Shown here: positions 7,903 to 17,846 of the stretch, piece by piece | Layout of the letters: every line of letters begins with the position of its first letter | Numbering within the stretch: position 1 is the first letter of the stretch | Assembly (NCBI RefSeq): GCF_000427425.1 | Contig: NZ_KE386494.1 | Span: 252,476-316,475 of the forward strand | Length of the DNA stretch: 64,000 bases | Direction: 5' to 3' | Origin: Caldanaerobius polysaccharolyticus DSM 13641 | GTDB taxonomy: Bacteria > Bacillota > Thermoanaerobacteria > Thermoanaerobacterales > Caldanaerobiaceae | Program-made: the position numbers and the translations under genes | Notes under the pieces: model-generated | Databases searched by the model: none | What the model was told of the DNA's origin: nothing | The model's input: only the letters and a program-made list of their open reading frames with translations

Positions 7903-8871
7903 TCATCGTCCGCCTTTTATTGCATCAGCGCAGGCCCTGACCACTCTTTCAATAGCTTCTTCCATGGGAGCTTCTACAAAACAGCCCGATGCCAGAACAT
8001 GTCCTCCTCCTCCAAAAACAGCCGCCACCTTGCTTACGTCTAGGGCCTTGGACCTGAAACTGACTTTTATCCTGCCATCTTCTTCTTTAAACAAAAGCCC
8101 GATTTCTACGCCATCAATGCACCTAGGATAATATACCAATCCCTCCGTATCCGACGGCTTTGCGCCACACTTTTCCAGCATAGCTTTTGTAACCACTATA
8201 TAAGCTATAGAACCATCTTCTACTACCCTCAGCGTCTTCAACGCTTCACATATCAGCAACACCTGACTTAATGTCTTTTTTTCGAAGATTTCTTCGGAAA
8301 TCTTCCTCAAATCAGCTCCGTTGTTTAACAGGTCTGCCGCTACCTCATGGGTTATGCTGGTAGTATTGCCGTACATAAATCTCCCCGTATCTGTAGCCAG
8401 ACTGCAATAAAGGCACGTGGCAATACGGTTATCAAATTCTACGCCTAAAAGCTTTATTAATTGATAGACGAGCTCAGCGCAAGCGCCGGAATTGGAGTCG
8501 ACCACATTGTAATCAGCGTACATGGTATTGCTTATATGGTGATCTACGTTTATTTTCACGGGAACCTTTGAGTACAGCTCTTCAGCCCTTCCCATTCTGC
8601 CTTCATCGCTGCAATCAATGGCCACAGCAGCATCATAGTGATTTTCTATTTCAGGGCTGTACTTCAGGATCTTATCGCTTTTGGGTAAAAACCTAAAATC
8701 GCCGGGAACGTCATCATCTATGACTATATCTCCTTCTATGCCTAACTTGTTTAAACCGTGCAAAAGAGCCAGGGTTGAGCCTATCCCATCGCCATCAGGG
8801 GAAATGTGGGTTACGATCAACACCTTTTTAGAGCTCTTTAATATCCTTACGATTTCACTCATCACCATCAT
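7903..8871 (-). CDS. nrnA: DHH-family oligoribonuclease/pAp phosphatase
   Basis: Degrades 2-5-mer RNA (nanoRNA) and dephosphorylates 3'-phosphoadenosine 5'-phosphate, the role shown for Bacillus NrnA. 322 residues. DHH-superfamily metal motifs are present in order: DGDGIGS (about 26-32), DCSDEGR, DHHISN (about 111) and the C-terminal DHHA1 motif GGGGHVLASG. The gene overlaps the end of rbfA by 17 bases, which suggests translational coupling. The start is the first of several clustered starts (ATG 8871, ATG 8862). Confidence 0.92.
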   Translation of the reverse strand: MMVMSEIVRILKSSKKVLIVTHISPDGDGIGSTLALLHGLNKLGIEGDIVIDDDVPGDFRFLPKSDKILKYSPEIENHYDAAVAIDCSDEGRMGRAEELYSKVPVKINVDHHISNTMYADYNVVDSNSGACAELVYQLIKLLGVEFDNRIATCLYCSLATDTGRFMYGNTTSITHEVAADLLNNGADLRKISEEIFEKKTLSQVLLICEALKTLRVVEDGSIAYIVVTKAMLEKCGAKPSDTEGLVYYPRCIDGVEIGLLFKEEDGRIKVSFRSKALDVSKVAAVFGGGGHVLASGCFVEAPMEEAIERVVRACADAIKGGR

Positions 8872-9223
8872 TTTTTTCTACCTCGTTTCTCAGATTGTCA
8901 ATTAACTTCGTTATGTGGATGCCTCTTTCTATAGAGTTATCCAGTTGTACGTCTATTTCAGGCGTATAAAAAGTCTTTATTTTACTACCCACCTCTTTGC
9001 GCAAAAAACCAGAGGCCTTTTTCAGCGCCTCAATAGTAGCGGCTCTTTCTTCATCGCTGCCGTATACGCTTACGTAAACCTTGGCATGTCTCATGTCCTT
9101 TGATACGTCCACATGAGTCACACTGGTTAACGGAGCTATCCTAGGGTCTTTTAACTGGTTTTTTATGAGGTCGCTTATAACCTTCTTGATCTCCTCAGCA
9201 ACCCTGTTTGCCCTGTAATTCAT
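8855..9223 (-). CDS. rbfA: Ribosome-binding factor A
   Basis: Small cytosolic factor for maturation of the 16S rRNA 5' end and cold adaptation. About 122 residues; starts MNYRANRVAEEIKKVIS and carries DPRI at about residue 28, the AKVYVSV strand and TPEIDVQLDNSIERG, all typical. ATG 9223 is chosen over TTG 9229 because the family starts here and GAGG lies 9 bases upstream. It follows infB after about 15 bases and overlaps nrnA. Confidence 0.93.
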   Translation of the reverse strand: MNYRANRVAEEIKKVISDLIKNQLKDPRIAPLTSVTHVDVSKDMRHAKVYVSVYGSDEERAATIEALKKASGFLRKEVGSKIKTFYTPEIDVQLDNSIERGIHITKLIDNLRNEVEKNDGDE

Positions 9224-9238
9224 AGCCAATAACCTCGC

Positions 9239-11338
9239 TTATCTTTGTACTTCTTCCGTCGTAAATGCCTCTATAATATCACTTTCCTTGATGTCGTTAA
9301 ATTTTTCCAGCATCAAGCCGCACTCGTAACCCGCAGCCACTTCTCTCACATCATCTTTAAACCTCTTTAACGATATAATCTTGCCTTCATAAACCACCGC
9401 ACCGTCTCTTACCAGCCTCACAGACGCAGTCCTAGTAATCTTACCGTCCAAGACATAGCATCCTGCTATAGTCCCCAGTCCCGATACTTTAAACAACTGC
9501 CTCACTTCAGCTCTTCCCAAATATACTTCACGGTACTCGGGTTCCAGCAAGCCCTTTAAAGCCTTTTCTATATCGTCTATTACGTCATATATGATCCTGT
9601 ACAGCCTTATATCTACTTTTTCTCTTTCAGCCAGATCCCTAGCCTTAGAATCAGGTCTCACATTGAAGCCTATTATAATGGCATTGGACGCAGAAGCCAG
9701 CATTACATCCGTCTCTGTTATAACTCCAACGCCTTCGTGCAGAATGTTAACCCTAAGCTCATCGCTGCTCAGCTTTAAAATAGCCTGCTTTAACGCTTCC
9801 ACAGATCCCTGGACATCAGCTTTAACTATGACGTTCAGTTCTTTTATGTTGCCCTGCTGCATCTGGTCAAACAGGTCTTCCAGCGTCACCTTCTGCGCCG
9901 CGGACCTTGTCTCTTTCATCTTTTCTTTTCTTGCCTCTGCCAATTCCCTGGCTTTTTTCTCGTCTTCTACTACCACCAACAAATCCCCTGCTTCCGGTAC
10001 CTCGGAAAGCCCCAATACCTCTACAGGCGTAGAAGGACCTGCCTGCTTTAGCTTTCTGCCCTTGTCATCAAACAAGGCCCGAACTTTGCCGTAAGCGGTT
10101 CCCACTACAATAGCATCCCCTACTCTTAGCGTGCCGCTCTGTACTATAACCGTCGCCACAGGGCCACGGCCTTTATCCAAAAGCGCCTCTATAACGGTAC
10201 CTCTGGCCTGCTTGTCAGGGTTAGCTTTTAATTCCTGCATTTCGGCTACCAACAGTATCATTTCCAGCAGGTCGTTTATGCCTTGTTTTTTCGTAGCCGA
10301 AACCGGTATGCAAATGGTGTCTCCTCCCCACTCTTCTGGTATTAACCCATATTCCGTAAGTTCCTGTTTTACCCTGTCAGGATTGGCTTCGGCCTTATCT
10401 ATTTTATTTATAGCGACAATTATAGGGACTTTAGCTGCTTTTGCGTGGTTGATCGCCTCGACGGTTTGAGGCATTACCCCATCGTCAGCAGCAACTACCA
10501 AAACCGCTATATCCGTCACCTGTGCTCCTCTTGACCTCATAGAGGTAAAAGCCTCATGCCCAGGCGTATCGAGAAAGACTATCTTTTTGCCATTGAGCTC
10601 TACTGTAGAAGCGCCGATATGCTGCGTAATGCCTCCTACTTCCCGAGCTGTCACATTGGTGTTTCTTATAGCGTCCAGTAACGAGGTTTTACCGTGATCC
10701 ACGTGACCCATAACCGTAACAATAGGCGGCCTAGGTTTCAGGCTTTGAGGATCGTCTTTTTCTTCATCCAAGACCTCACCGCTGTCGGCCTCTTTCTTTT
10801 CTACTGTTATACCGTATTTATCCGCGAGCTTTTGCACCACTTCGTAAGGAAGCACATCGTTTATCTTTAGCATGTATTTCATAAAAAGGAGATCTCTAAC
10901 CACTTCAGAAGGATTTTTCTTTATGAGCTCAGCAAACTCCCTTACGGTCATGCCTTCAGCAAACTCAATTTTATCCACCGGTGCGTTCTGCTGTTGCTGG
11001 ACAGCGGTGCTTTCCATGGCCGCTTTTTTATTTTTCTTCTTCTTAACACTTTTCCTCTGCTTAAACCTGTCTTCCTCATTAAATTCGGCCTCATATTTAT
11101 CAAAATCGTCCTTATCCTCGCTATCATCCCGCGCCTCTAAAGATATAGTCTCCTTTTTCTTTGTGGCTTCATCGCTCTTTGTCTCTTTAACCAATTCCAC
11201 TATCATATCCACCTCCTCATCTTCCAATGTACTCATGTGATTTTTCACATGGACACCCAAATCCAGCAACTTGGATATTAAATCCTTGCTGGATATGTTG
11301 AGCTCTTTAGCTAACGTGTACACCCGCATTTTTGACAT
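9239..11338 (-). CDS. infB: Translation initiation factor IF-2
   Basis: GTPase that brings fMet-tRNA to the 30S subunit. 699 residues. An N-terminal IF2-N helical module (residues 1-50) is followed by a charged, low-complexity linker with a KKKKNKK tract (about 50-120) and a second IF2-N module. The G domain starts at GHVDHGKT (211-218), then DTPGHEAFT (about 257) and NKIDKA. The C-terminal domains II-IV are complete. The linker is short compared with enteric IF-2. Start ATG 11338 matches the family N-terminus ([14 protein letters not shown]), but its only strong ribosome site lies 63 bases upstream behind hairpins. Confidence 0.97.
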   Translation of the reverse strand: MSKMRVYTLAKELNISSKDLISKLLDLGVHVKNHMSTLEDEEVDMIVELVKETKSDEATKKKETISLEARDDSEDKDDFDKYEAEFNEEDRFKQRKSVKKKKNKKAAMESTAVQQQQNAPVDKIEFAEGMTVREFAELIKKNPSEVVRDLLFMKYMLKINDVLPYEVVQKLADKYGITVEKKEADSGEVLDEEKDDPQSLKPRPPIVTVMGHVDHGKTSLLDAIRNTNVTAREVGGITQHIGASTVELNGKKIVFLDTPGHEAFTSMRSRGAQVTDIAVLVVAADDGVMPQTVEAINHAKAAKVPIIVAINKIDKAEANPDRVKQELTEYGLIPEEWGGDTICIPVSATKKQGINDLLEMILLVAEMQELKANPDKQARGTVIEALLDKGRGPVATVIVQSGTLRVGDAIVVGTAYGKVRALFDDKGRKLKQAGPSTPVEVLGLSEVPEAGDLLVVVEDEKKARELAEARKEKMKETRSAAQKVTLEDLFDQMQQGNIKELNVIVKADVQGSVEALKQAILKLSSDELRVNILHEGVGVITETDVMLASASNAIIIGFNVRPDSKARDLAEREKVDIRLYRIIYDVIDDIEKALKGLLEPEYREVYLGRAEVRQLFKVSGLGTIAGCYVLDGKITRTASVRLVRDGAVVYEGKIISLKRFKDDVREVAAGYECGLMLEKFNDIKESDIIEAFTTEEVQR

Positions 11339-11434
11339 GGCATTACCTGGTTCAAAAGCTTAACTGCATTGCAGTTAACGGCCTTCCCATGACCAGGCTT
11401 TCCTCCTTTCGATAAATTTGCCCTCTATGAGGGC
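11339..11434 (-). promoter_or_regulatory. Structured infB leader with displaced Shine-Dalgarno and 12-codon ORF
   Basis: Minus-strand order: hairpin GCCCTC/GAGGGC (11420-11434), strong ribosome site GAAAGGAGG (11402-11409), then stem CCTGGT/ACCAGG (11392-11397 with 11346-11351) enclosing an 8-pair hairpin (11371-11378 with 11360-11367), then ATG of infB at 11338. Folding the stem leaves about 11 bases between ribosome site and start. Alternatively, the site serves a mini-ORF at 11352-11390 ([12 protein letters not shown]) that stops 13 bases before infB. Confidence 0.5.
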
Positions 11435-11466
11435 GTACAAGGCAGGAAGACCTCCCCTTCCCCTAC

Positions 11467-11787
11467 CTATCTGCTGTCTGCTGCGCCGCTTATCGCATCC
11501 GCAAACCCTTTATCCACAACGCATACAACAGATCTCGGACTTTTGCCCAAAAAGTGCCCCAGTTCATCTTTCCGCCCGCTCACGATTACAGGGACATTGG
11601 ATCTGTGACATAAGTCCATAATTTGCCGCACCGTGTTATCCGCTGCGTCTTCCGCAATTATCACTAATTTTGCCTTTTTTTTCGTTATAGCCTGTCTTGT
11701 TAAAAAAATTCCCGATTTAATCTTGCCCGCGCGCTGGGCAAGCCCTAACAATGAGTAAAACTTTCTATTGTCCCTCAATTTTATCAT
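11467..11787 (-). CDS. ylxQ: L7Ae-family ribosomal protein YlxQ
   Basis: About 106 residues of the L7Ae/L30e/S12e fold: LLGLAQRAGKIKSG, then KAKLVIIAEDAADNT and a PVIVSGRKDELGHFLGKS segment. Family members bind kink-turn RNA; YlxQ is a non-essential ribosome-associated protein in Bacillus. ATG 11787 follows GAGGAATAT and overlaps ylxR by 23 bases. The nusA-ylxR-ylxQ-infB order is classic for Firmicutes and supports the call. Confidence 0.9.
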   Translation of the reverse strand: MIKLRDNRKFYSLLGLAQRAGKIKSGIFLTRQAITKKKAKLVIIAEDAADNTVRQIMDLCHRSNVPVIVSGRKDELGHFLGKSPRSVVCVVDKGFADAISGAADSR

Positions 11788-12046
11788 ATTCCTCTCTTAT
11801 CCTCACAAGGTCTTGCTCGGAAATCTGCGTGTTTAAAGCCTTTTCCAGCTTTTCTTTAATCAACGTCTTTTTAAGACAATCTTCATTGGGACAAAAATAA
11901 GCCCCGCGACCAGACACCTTTCCTGTGGTATCCAGCTGTATTTCACCCGTCTTGGCGTTTTTAACTATCCTTATAAGTTCTCTCTTGGGCTTTGATTGCA
12001 TGCACCCCAGGCACTTTCTCATAGGCACTTTTTTCACCGCAGCCAT
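11765..12046 (-). CDS. ylxR: YlxR family RNA-binding protein (DUF448)
   Basis: 93 residues. It has a CxxC-type start ([16 protein letters not shown]) and the conserved [12 protein letters not shown] stretch at about residue 45, both diagnostic of the YlxR fold. YlxR has been linked to RNase P and to transcription control in Firmicutes. It sits 14 bases after nusA and overlaps ylxQ. ATG 12046 has a weak GTGGTGATG ribosome site. Confidence 0.92.
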   Translation of the reverse strand: MAAVKKVPMRKCLGCMQSKPKRELIRIVKNAKTGEIQLDTTGKVSGRGAYFCPNEDCLKKTLIKEKLEKALNTQISEQDLVRIREEYDKIEGQ

Positions 12047-12060
12047 CAGACATCACCACG

Positions 12061-13098
12061 CTATTTAGATTCTACGCTGTTTATGTCGATTTTCCAGCCC
12101 GTAAGTTTAGCCGCCAGTCGGGCATTCTGCCCTTCTTTACCTATGGCCAAAGACAGCTGAAATTCAGGTACAAAAACTCTGGCCACTTTTTCTTCTTCAT
12201 TTATATCAACTTTTAGTATAGTGGCAGGGCTCAGCGCGTTGGATACAAATTCGCCGACGTCTTTGCTCCACTTCACTATATCTATCTTTTCTCCTTTTAA
12301 TTCGTTTACTACAGCCTGGACCCTAGTTCCTTTAAAGCCCACACAGGCACCAACGGGATCTACATTCTCATCGTGAGAAAATACCGCCATTTTTGTCCTG
12401 GACCCGGCCTCCCTGGCTATGCTCTTAATCTCTACCAATCCCTCGTAAATTTCAGGTACTTCTTGTTCAAAAAGCCTTTTTACAAGCCCGGGATGGGTAC
12501 GTGACACTATCACAGCAGGGCCTTTTGTGGTTTTCTTGACCTCTACCACAAAGAGCTTTATCCTGTCTCCAGGTTTATACGATTCTCCCGGAATTTGCTC
12601 GGAAAAAGGCAGCGTCGTCTCCATCCTTCCCAGATCTATAAGCATATTTTTGGTTTTTTTATCCACCCTAGTTACAACACCTGTTATTATGTCATTTTCT
12701 TTTGTCAGAAAATCCTCGTACAAGACGCCCCTTTCCGCTTCACGGATTTTCTGAACCACCACCTGTTTAGCTGTTTGAGCTGCTATTCTTCCAAATTTTT
12801 TCGGGGTGATTTCCACCTCCACTACGTCGCCGATCTGGTAAAGCGCACTTATCTTACGAGCCTCTTCAAGGCTTATTTCCATTTTGTCGTCGTGCACCTC
12901 GGGAACCACTACTTTTTGCGCCATAACCTTTATAATCCCTGTATCCCTGTTTATATAGACCTTGGCGTTCTGCGCCGTTCCGAAATTCTTTCTGTACGCT
13001 GTCATCAAAGCCGTCTCTAAAGCGTCCAAAATGACATCTTTGCTTATACCTTTATCTTTCTCTATTTGATCCAGCGCCTCAATTAATTCCCCGTCCAT
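12061..13098 (-). CDS. nusA: Transcription termination/antitermination factor NusA
   Basis: Binds RNA polymerase and controls pausing, termination and antitermination. 345 residues, the short Gram-positive form. The N-terminal RNAP-binding domain ([19 protein letters not shown]) is followed by an S1 domain (about 135-200) and two KH domains with [15 protein letters not shown] and [20 protein letters not shown]. No C-terminal acidic repeats. Start ATG 13098 is set by the family N-terminus and by GATGGGGG about 9 bases upstream; nine extra codons up to 13125 overlap rimP. Autoregulation of nusA through termination in its leader is known, and a hairpin lies in the rimP leader. Confidence 0.96.
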   Translation of the reverse strand: MDGELIEALDQIEKDKGISKDVILDALETALMTAYRKNFGTAQNAKVYINRDTGIIKVMAQKVVVPEVHDDKMEISLEEARKISALYQIGDVVEVEITPKKFGRIAAQTAKQVVVQKIREAERGVLYEDFLTKENDIITGVVTRVDKKTKNMLIDLGRMETTLPFSEQIPGESYKPGDRIKLFVVEVKKTTKGPAVIVSRTHPGLVKRLFEQEVPEIYEGLVEIKSIAREAGSRTKMAVFSHDENVDPVGACVGFKGTRVQAVVNELKGEKIDIVKWSKDVGEFVSNALSPATILKVDINEEEKVARVFVPEFQLSLAIGKEGQNARLAAKLTGWKIDINSVESK

Positions 13099-13114
13099 GA
13101 TATCAAACCCCCAT

Positions 13115-13573
13115 CTAAAATTCAAAATACAAACGCGCCGAGGAAATTTTATCCAACGGTATCAACATATCCTTTCCTTCCTCTACTTCTACATAAACAT
13201 TGCCTTCGCTGTAACCCTTAAGCACCCCTACGATTTCCTTTTTGCCATCTACTTGCTGATAAAACCTTAAATAAGCCTTTTGTCCTTTAAAGCGCTCGTA
13301 ATCTTCAGGCCTTTTAAGGGGCCTTTCTACACCCGGCGAAGATACTTCCAGTATATAACTATTTTTTATCGGGTCCACTTCGTCCAACCTATCGCTTAAA
13401 TACCTGGATAAGTCTTCGCAATCGTTTAAAGTCACGCCTCCTGGTTTATCAATATACACCTTTAAGTGCCATTCTTTGCCCTCTTTTACGTATTCCACAT
13501 CCACTATTTCGATGTCTTTGCCCTCTAAATACGGCTGTATCAATGATCTAGTTATATCTTCTATTCTTGACAT
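13115..13573 (-). CDS. rimP: Ribosome maturation factor RimP
   Basis: Assists late 30S assembly. 152 residues: N-terminal alpha/beta domain (GKDIEIVDVEYVKEGKEWHLKVYIDKPGG region), conserved YILEVSSPGVERPL at about residue 75, then an SH3-like C-terminal domain. First gene of the translation operon with its own consensus promoter. ATG 13573 follows AGGAGGATTTTT. Confidence 0.95.
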   Translation of the reverse strand: MSRIEDITRSLIQPYLEGKDIEIVDVEYVKEGKEWHLKVYIDKPGGVTLNDCEDLSRYLSDRLDEVDPIKNSYILEVSSPGVERPLKRPEDYERFKGQKAYLRFYQQVDGKKEIVGVLKGYSEGNVYVEVEEGKDMLIPLDKISSARLYFEF

Positions 13574-13610
13574 AAAAATCCTCCTGATTATTCACTCGTA
13601 ATAACACGAA

Positions 13611-13631
13611 AGAGTGGGTACTACCCACTCT
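13611..13631 (-). promoter_or_regulatory. Hairpin in the rimP-nusA leader
   Basis: Perfect 8-pair stem, AGAGTGGG (13611-13618) with CCCACTCT (13624-13631), and a 5-base loop, 20 bases after the -10 box. On the transcript it is followed by TTTCGTGTTATT, so it could be a weak intrinsic terminator (attenuator) before rimP-nusA. Confidence 0.5.
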
Positions 13632-13651
13632 CTTCCAATGCTCTACTGGTT

Positions 13652-13680
13652 ATTATAACACAGTTGTATCGATAATGCAA
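13652..13680 (-). promoter_or_regulatory. Sigma-A promoter of the rimP-nusA-infB operon
   Basis: Minus strand: -35 TTGCAT (13675-13680), 17-base spacer, perfect -10 TATAAT (13652-13657), in the gap after polC. Confidence 0.8.
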
Positions 13681-13697
13681 TAAGGTGCATCCACCCG

Positions 13698-16600
13698 TCA
13701 AATGTCAAATAAAGACAGCTGGCTGGTCTCAGACATGCCTTTCAAACACCCGTGCTTGCTCAAGATCTCTATAACCGTTTTGCTCAGTCTGGCCCTCTCT
13801 CTCAAATCTTCAACCGAGACAAATTTACCCTCCTGGCGAGCCCTGACTATGTTTTGAGCAGCAGCCAGTCCTAATCCGGCGAGAGAATTAAGAGGAGCCA
13901 GTAAGCCATCCTCTTTGACTATAAACTTTACCGCGTCAGATTGGTATATATCCACAGGATAGAGCTTTATCCCCCTCATGTACATCTCAAGGGCTACCTC
14001 CAGAATAGTTAGCATGTTCTTTTCCTTGGGCGTCATGTCATTTCCCTTGTTGTTCAACTGACTTATAACCCGCCTTATCTCTTCCTCTCCCTTTACTACC
14101 ACATTTGCGTCAAAATCGTCGGCTCTTACTGTAAAGTACGTAGCGTAAAACTCTTTGGGGTAGTGCACTTTAAAGTAAGCTATCCTAAAAGCCATCATAA
14201 CATAAGCTGCAGCATGGGCTTTGGGAAACATGTACTTTATCTTTTTACACGACTGAATAAACCATTCAGGAACGCCCTTTGCTCTCATGGCTTCCACGTC
14301 TTCATCGCTGAGCCCTTTGCCTTTCCTTACTTTTTCCATGATCTTAAAAGACAGCTTGGGTTCTACTCCTTTTTGCAGGAGATATAGCATTATATCATCC
14401 CTGGTACATATGACTTCTTTTAAAGTCGCAACGCCGTCCCTTATCAGGTCCTGAGCGTTATTTAACCACACGTCTGTCCCGTGAGATAGGCCGCTTATCC
14501 TTATCAATTCCGCAAAAGTGGTAGGACGGGTATCTACCAGCATTTGCCTTACAAATTTAGTACCAAATTCTGGTAGCGCCAGCGTGCCCACCTCGCAATT
14601 TATATCTTCGGGCTTTACCCCTAAAGGCTCTGTAGACGTAAATAATTTCATGGTATCTTTATCGTCTAGAGGAATAGATCTGGCGTCTACCCCTGTCAGG
14701 TCTTCCAGCATCCTTATCACAGTGGGATCGTCGTGGCCGAGTATATCCAGCTTCAGCAGCCTGCCGCTTAACGAATGATAGTCGAAGTGAGTGGTTATCA
14801 CTGAAGAGCTGCTGTCATCAGCAGGGTGCTGTATTGGCGTAAACTCGTATATCTCGTTGTCTTTGGGGACAACCATAAGCCCCCCTGGGTGCTGCCCTGT
14901 AGTGCGCTTTACCCCAGTACAGCACTGAACAAGCCTGTCTATTTCAGGCAAATGGACTTTTAGATTGTGGTCGTCGATGTACTTTCTGACAAAACCGTAG
15001 GCGGTTTTATCGGCTAGGGTTCCAATGGTTCCAGCCCTAAAAACATGGCCTTTGCCAAAAAGCTCTTCTGTGTACTTGTGAGCAACGGGCTGGTATTCCC
15101 CAGAAAAATTGAGATCTATGTCAGGCTCTTTATCGCCGTCAAAACCTAAAAACACCTCAAAAGGTATGTCAAAACCGTCTTTTCTAAGGGCTGTACCGCA
15201 AACAGGGCAATCCTTGTCTTCAAGGTCAGGCCCTGACCCTACGCTGCCATCGGTGTAAAACTCTGAATACTTACACTTGGGGCACACATAATGGGGAGGC
15301 AAAGGGTTGACTTCTGTAATACCGCTCATGGTGGCCACCAATGAAGAGCCTACAGATCCCCTGGAGCCCACAAGGTAACCGTCGTCATTGGATTTTTTCA
15401 CAAGCCGCTGGGCAATGATGTACAGTACCGCGTATCCGTGGTTTATTATAGAGTCCAATTCCCTTTTCAAGCGCTTATCCACTATATCCGGCAGAGGGTC
15501 CCCGTATACCTCATGGGCCTTGTTAAGCACCATCTCCCTGAGCTCTTGTTCTGCTCCGGGGATTTTAGGCGTATACGTCTCATCGGGTATTGGCTTTATA
15601 AACTCCACCATGTCAGCTATCTTATTGGTATTTTTTACTACTACTTCTTCTGCCACATCAGAACCCAGGTACGAAAATTCATCCAGCATTTCGTCAGTGG
15701 TCTTAAAGTACAGAGGAGCTTGGTCGTCGGCGTCCTCAAAGCCAGCACCGTACATCAAGATCCTCCTGGCGACTTCGTCTTGGGGATCCAGAAAGTGTAC
15801 ATCCCCTGTGGCAACCACGATTTTTTTAAGTTTTTTGCCCAGCCGGTATATTTTTCTGTTGATCTCCCTGAGGTCTTCTTCACTGGATACCAGCTGTTTT
15901 TTCAACATAAACCTGTTGTTTCCCACAGGCATTATCTCCAGGTAATCGTAAAACTCCGCTATGCTCATAAGCCTCTTTTCGTCAAATCCGCTTAAAATAC
16001 CCCTGTACAGCTCACCGGCTTCGCAAGCCGAACCCAGGATTAGCCCTTCCCTGTACTTCCTCAAAAGGCTTCTAGGTATCCTGGGCCTTCTATAATAGTG
16101 CTTAAGATGGGCCTCTGATATTAACCTGTACAGATTTCTCAAGCCCACCATGTTTTTTACCAGTATCACCGCATGATAATGTTCGCTCTTATTGTTTATT
16201 TTTCCTGAAAAGCGCTCGTTTAATTCCGCCAGCTTTTTTACCCCTTCAAACTTCAAGGATTCAACGCATTTTATGAATATGTCCGCCGTCGCCTCTGCAT
16301 CATCCACGGCCCTGTGGTGGTTTTTAAGCTCCACGTGGAGATGCTTGGCTACGGTATCCAGCTTGTGGTTTTTTAGATCAGGGAACATTCCCCTTACCAG
16401 CTGTAATGTATCCAGCACCGGATTGTCAAAGGCTATGCCGTATGCCTGTGCTCTGTTTTTTATAAAGGCGATGTCAAAATCAGAGTTGTGCGCAACCAGG
16501 ACAGCATCTCCTACAAATGACTTAAATTCTCTTAGGACTTGCCCCACCTCAGGTGCGCCTTTTACCATCTCATCGGTTATACCTGTAAGCCTTACGATGT

Positions 16601-17837
16601 TCTCCGGAATCTTTACGCCGGGGTTTACAAAAGTTGAGAATCTATCCACCACCTCGCCGCTTTTTATCTTAACAGCTCCGATCTCAGTTATGCGGTCTCT
16701 TTTTGTATCCAACCCTGTGGTCTCTATATCCAGCACCACGAACTCACAACCTAAGTCCCTATCCCCAGGGTTATAAACCACAGGCATGCCGTCGTCGTAT
16801 ATATACGCCTCTACGCCGTAAATCACCTTTATTCCGTACTTTTTAGCGGCATCGGCAGCTTCAGGATACGCCTGTACCACACCATGATCTGTTATAGCGA
16901 TGGCCTTATGGCCCCATTGAGCGGCTCTCTTTATGAGGTCCTCTGCTGAATTTACGCCGTCCATGGCGCTCATCCTAGTATGTAGATGAAGTTCCACCCT
17001 CTTTTCCTCGGCTTTATCCGCCCTCTCCTCATGCTCAAATACCTCAATATCGCTACACACCATCACCGTATCCCGCACGAAGTTATCGTACCTCACCGCG
17101 CCCCTGAATTTGTACCAGTTGTCTTTTTTCACTTTTTCCTTTACATGTCCGTTTTTTTCATCGAGAAAAACCTTGACGTAAAGAGAATCCGTATAATCCG
17201 TCACTTTCAAAGTGAGGAGCAATTTCCCTTTTTTCAATGGCCTTTCTTCCACATCAAATACCTTGCCCACTATCGCGGCCCTTTCAATCCCCTCATCTAT
17301 CTGATTTATGCTTATGCACTGATCTTTAATAGGTTTACCCATTATGACCGGGTCATTGTCAATTTTACCCTGCTCAATTTTATCTTCGCTCGCAATCTCT
17401 ACGCTGTACATTACATCGCCATCAGGTAGCGCATTTTTCTCCTCTACCAGCTCAAATTGGACCCTGGCCAAAATTCCCGTATATTTAAATATAAGCGAGG
17501 CGATAAACTTATCAACGCCTTTTTTCTTCATGAATTCCATACCAAACCTATTGCAAACAGATAAGATAAAGTCTTCGCCTGCTACTTTGTAACCTCTTAC
17601 AAACTGCTTAGCTATGGGGTACTTATCTGTTATCGCCTCTAGGATATTGGTCCATTGAGACCTTAAATATCCCTCTACGGAATCATACCATATCTCAGGT
17701 GCTTTTACTACGACATCTTTAATGAATTGAAACCTCTTCTTTATATCGTCCTTCAACACCTCAGGGTCTTCGCAACCATCTGTATCGACTTCCAGCGTCC
17801 TGTTTACAACGTCAAATTTTACGCCTTTTATCACCAT
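13698..17837 (-). CDS. polC: DNA polymerase III alpha subunit, PolC type
   Basis: Replicative polymerase of Firmicutes with built-in proofreading. 1379 residues. Domains in order: N-terminal domain, OB fold (about 185-265), PHP domain (VELHLHTRMSAMDG at 281), DnaQ-like 3'-5' exonuclease inserted in the PHP domain (VLDIETTGLD, D370 and E372; later AHNSDFDIAFIKN and HRAVDDAEAT), a zinc site (CPKC ... CPVC, about 860-910), palm with DIDLNFSGEYQ, then fingers and helix-hairpin-helix. Looks intact. GAGGAGGTGAT precedes; either ATG 17837 or GTG 17834 is the start. The usual upstream neighbour is ispG; here a glycosyltransferase intervenes. Confidence 0.97.
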   Translation of the reverse strand: MVIKGVKFDVVNRTLEVDTDGCEDPEVLKDDIKKRFQFIKDVVVKAPEIWYDSVEGYLRSQWTNILEAITDKYPIAKQFVRGYKVAGEDFILSVCNRFGMEFMKKKGVDKFIASLIFKYTGILARVQFELVEEKNALPDGDVMYSVEIASEDKIEQGKIDNDPVIMGKPIKDQCISINQIDEGIERAAIVGKVFDVEERPLKKGKLLLTLKVTDYTDSLYVKVFLDEKNGHVKEKVKKDNWYKFRGAVRYDNFVRDTVMVCSDIEVFEHEERADKAEEKRVELHLHTRMSAMDGVNSAEDLIKRAAQWGHKAIAITDHGVVQAYPEAADAAKKYGIKVIYGVEAYIYDDGMPVVYNPGDRDLGCEFVVLDIETTGLDTKRDRITEIGAVKIKSGEVVDRFSTFVNPGVKIPENIVRLTGITDEMVKGAPEVGQVLREFKSFVGDAVLVAHNSDFDIAFIKNRAQAYGIAFDNPVLDTLQLVRGMFPDLKNHKLDTVAKHLHVELKNHHRAVDDAEATADIFIKCVESLKFEGVKKLAELNERFSGKINNKSEHYHAVILVKNMVGLRNLYRLISEAHLKHYYRRPRIPRSLLRKYREGLILGSACEAGELYRGILSGFDEKRLMSIAEFYDYLEIMPVGNNRFMLKKQLVSSEEDLREINRKIYRLGKKLKKIVVATGDVHFLDPQDEVARRILMYGAGFEDADDQAPLYFKTTDEMLDEFSYLGSDVAEEVVVKNTNKIADMVEFIKPIPDETYTPKIPGAEQELREMVLNKAHEVYGDPLPDIVDKRLKRELDSIINHGYAVLYIIAQRLVKKSNDDGYLVGSRGSVGSSLVATMSGITEVNPLPPHYVCPKCKYSEFYTDGSVGSGPDLEDKDCPVCGTALRKDGFDIPFEVFLGFDGDKEPDIDLNFSGEYQPVAHKYTEELFGKGHVFRAGTIGTLADKTAYGFVRKYIDDHNLKVHLPEIDRLVQCCTGVKRTTGQHPGGLMVVPKDNEIYEFTPIQHPADDSSSSVITTHFDYHSLSGRLLKLDILGHDDPTVIRMLEDLTGVDARSIPLDDKDTMKLFTSTEPLGVKPEDINCEVGTLALPEFGTKFVRQMLVDTRPTTFAELIRISGLSHGTDVWLNNAQDLIRDGVATLKEVICTRDDIMLYLLQKGVEPKLSFKIMEKVRKGKGLSDEDVEAMRAKGVPEWFIQSCKKIKYMFPKAHAAAYVMMAFRIAYFKVHYPKEFYATYFTVRADDFDANVVVKGEEEIRRVISQLNNKGNDMTPKEKNMLTILEVALEMYMRGIKLYPVDIYQSDAVKFIVKEDGLLAPLNSLAGLGLAAAQNIVRARQEGKFVSVEDLRERARLSKTVIEILSKHGCLKGMSETSQLSLFDI

Positions 17838-17846
17838 ATCACCTCC

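Noticed and set aside
9591-10094. 167-codon plus-strand frame opposite infB
   Set aside because: Antisense shadow of the IF-2 G and C-terminal domains; Ser/Thr-rich reading typical of complement frames.
15388-15995. Two long plus-strand reading frames opposite polC (185 codons each)
   Set aside because: They overlap each other and the conserved PolC exonuclease/PHP coding region, lack ribosome sites and have shadow-like composition.
16192-16776. 194-codon plus-strand frame opposite polC
   Set aside because: Shadow of the DnaQ-like domain; no ribosome site or recognisable motif.
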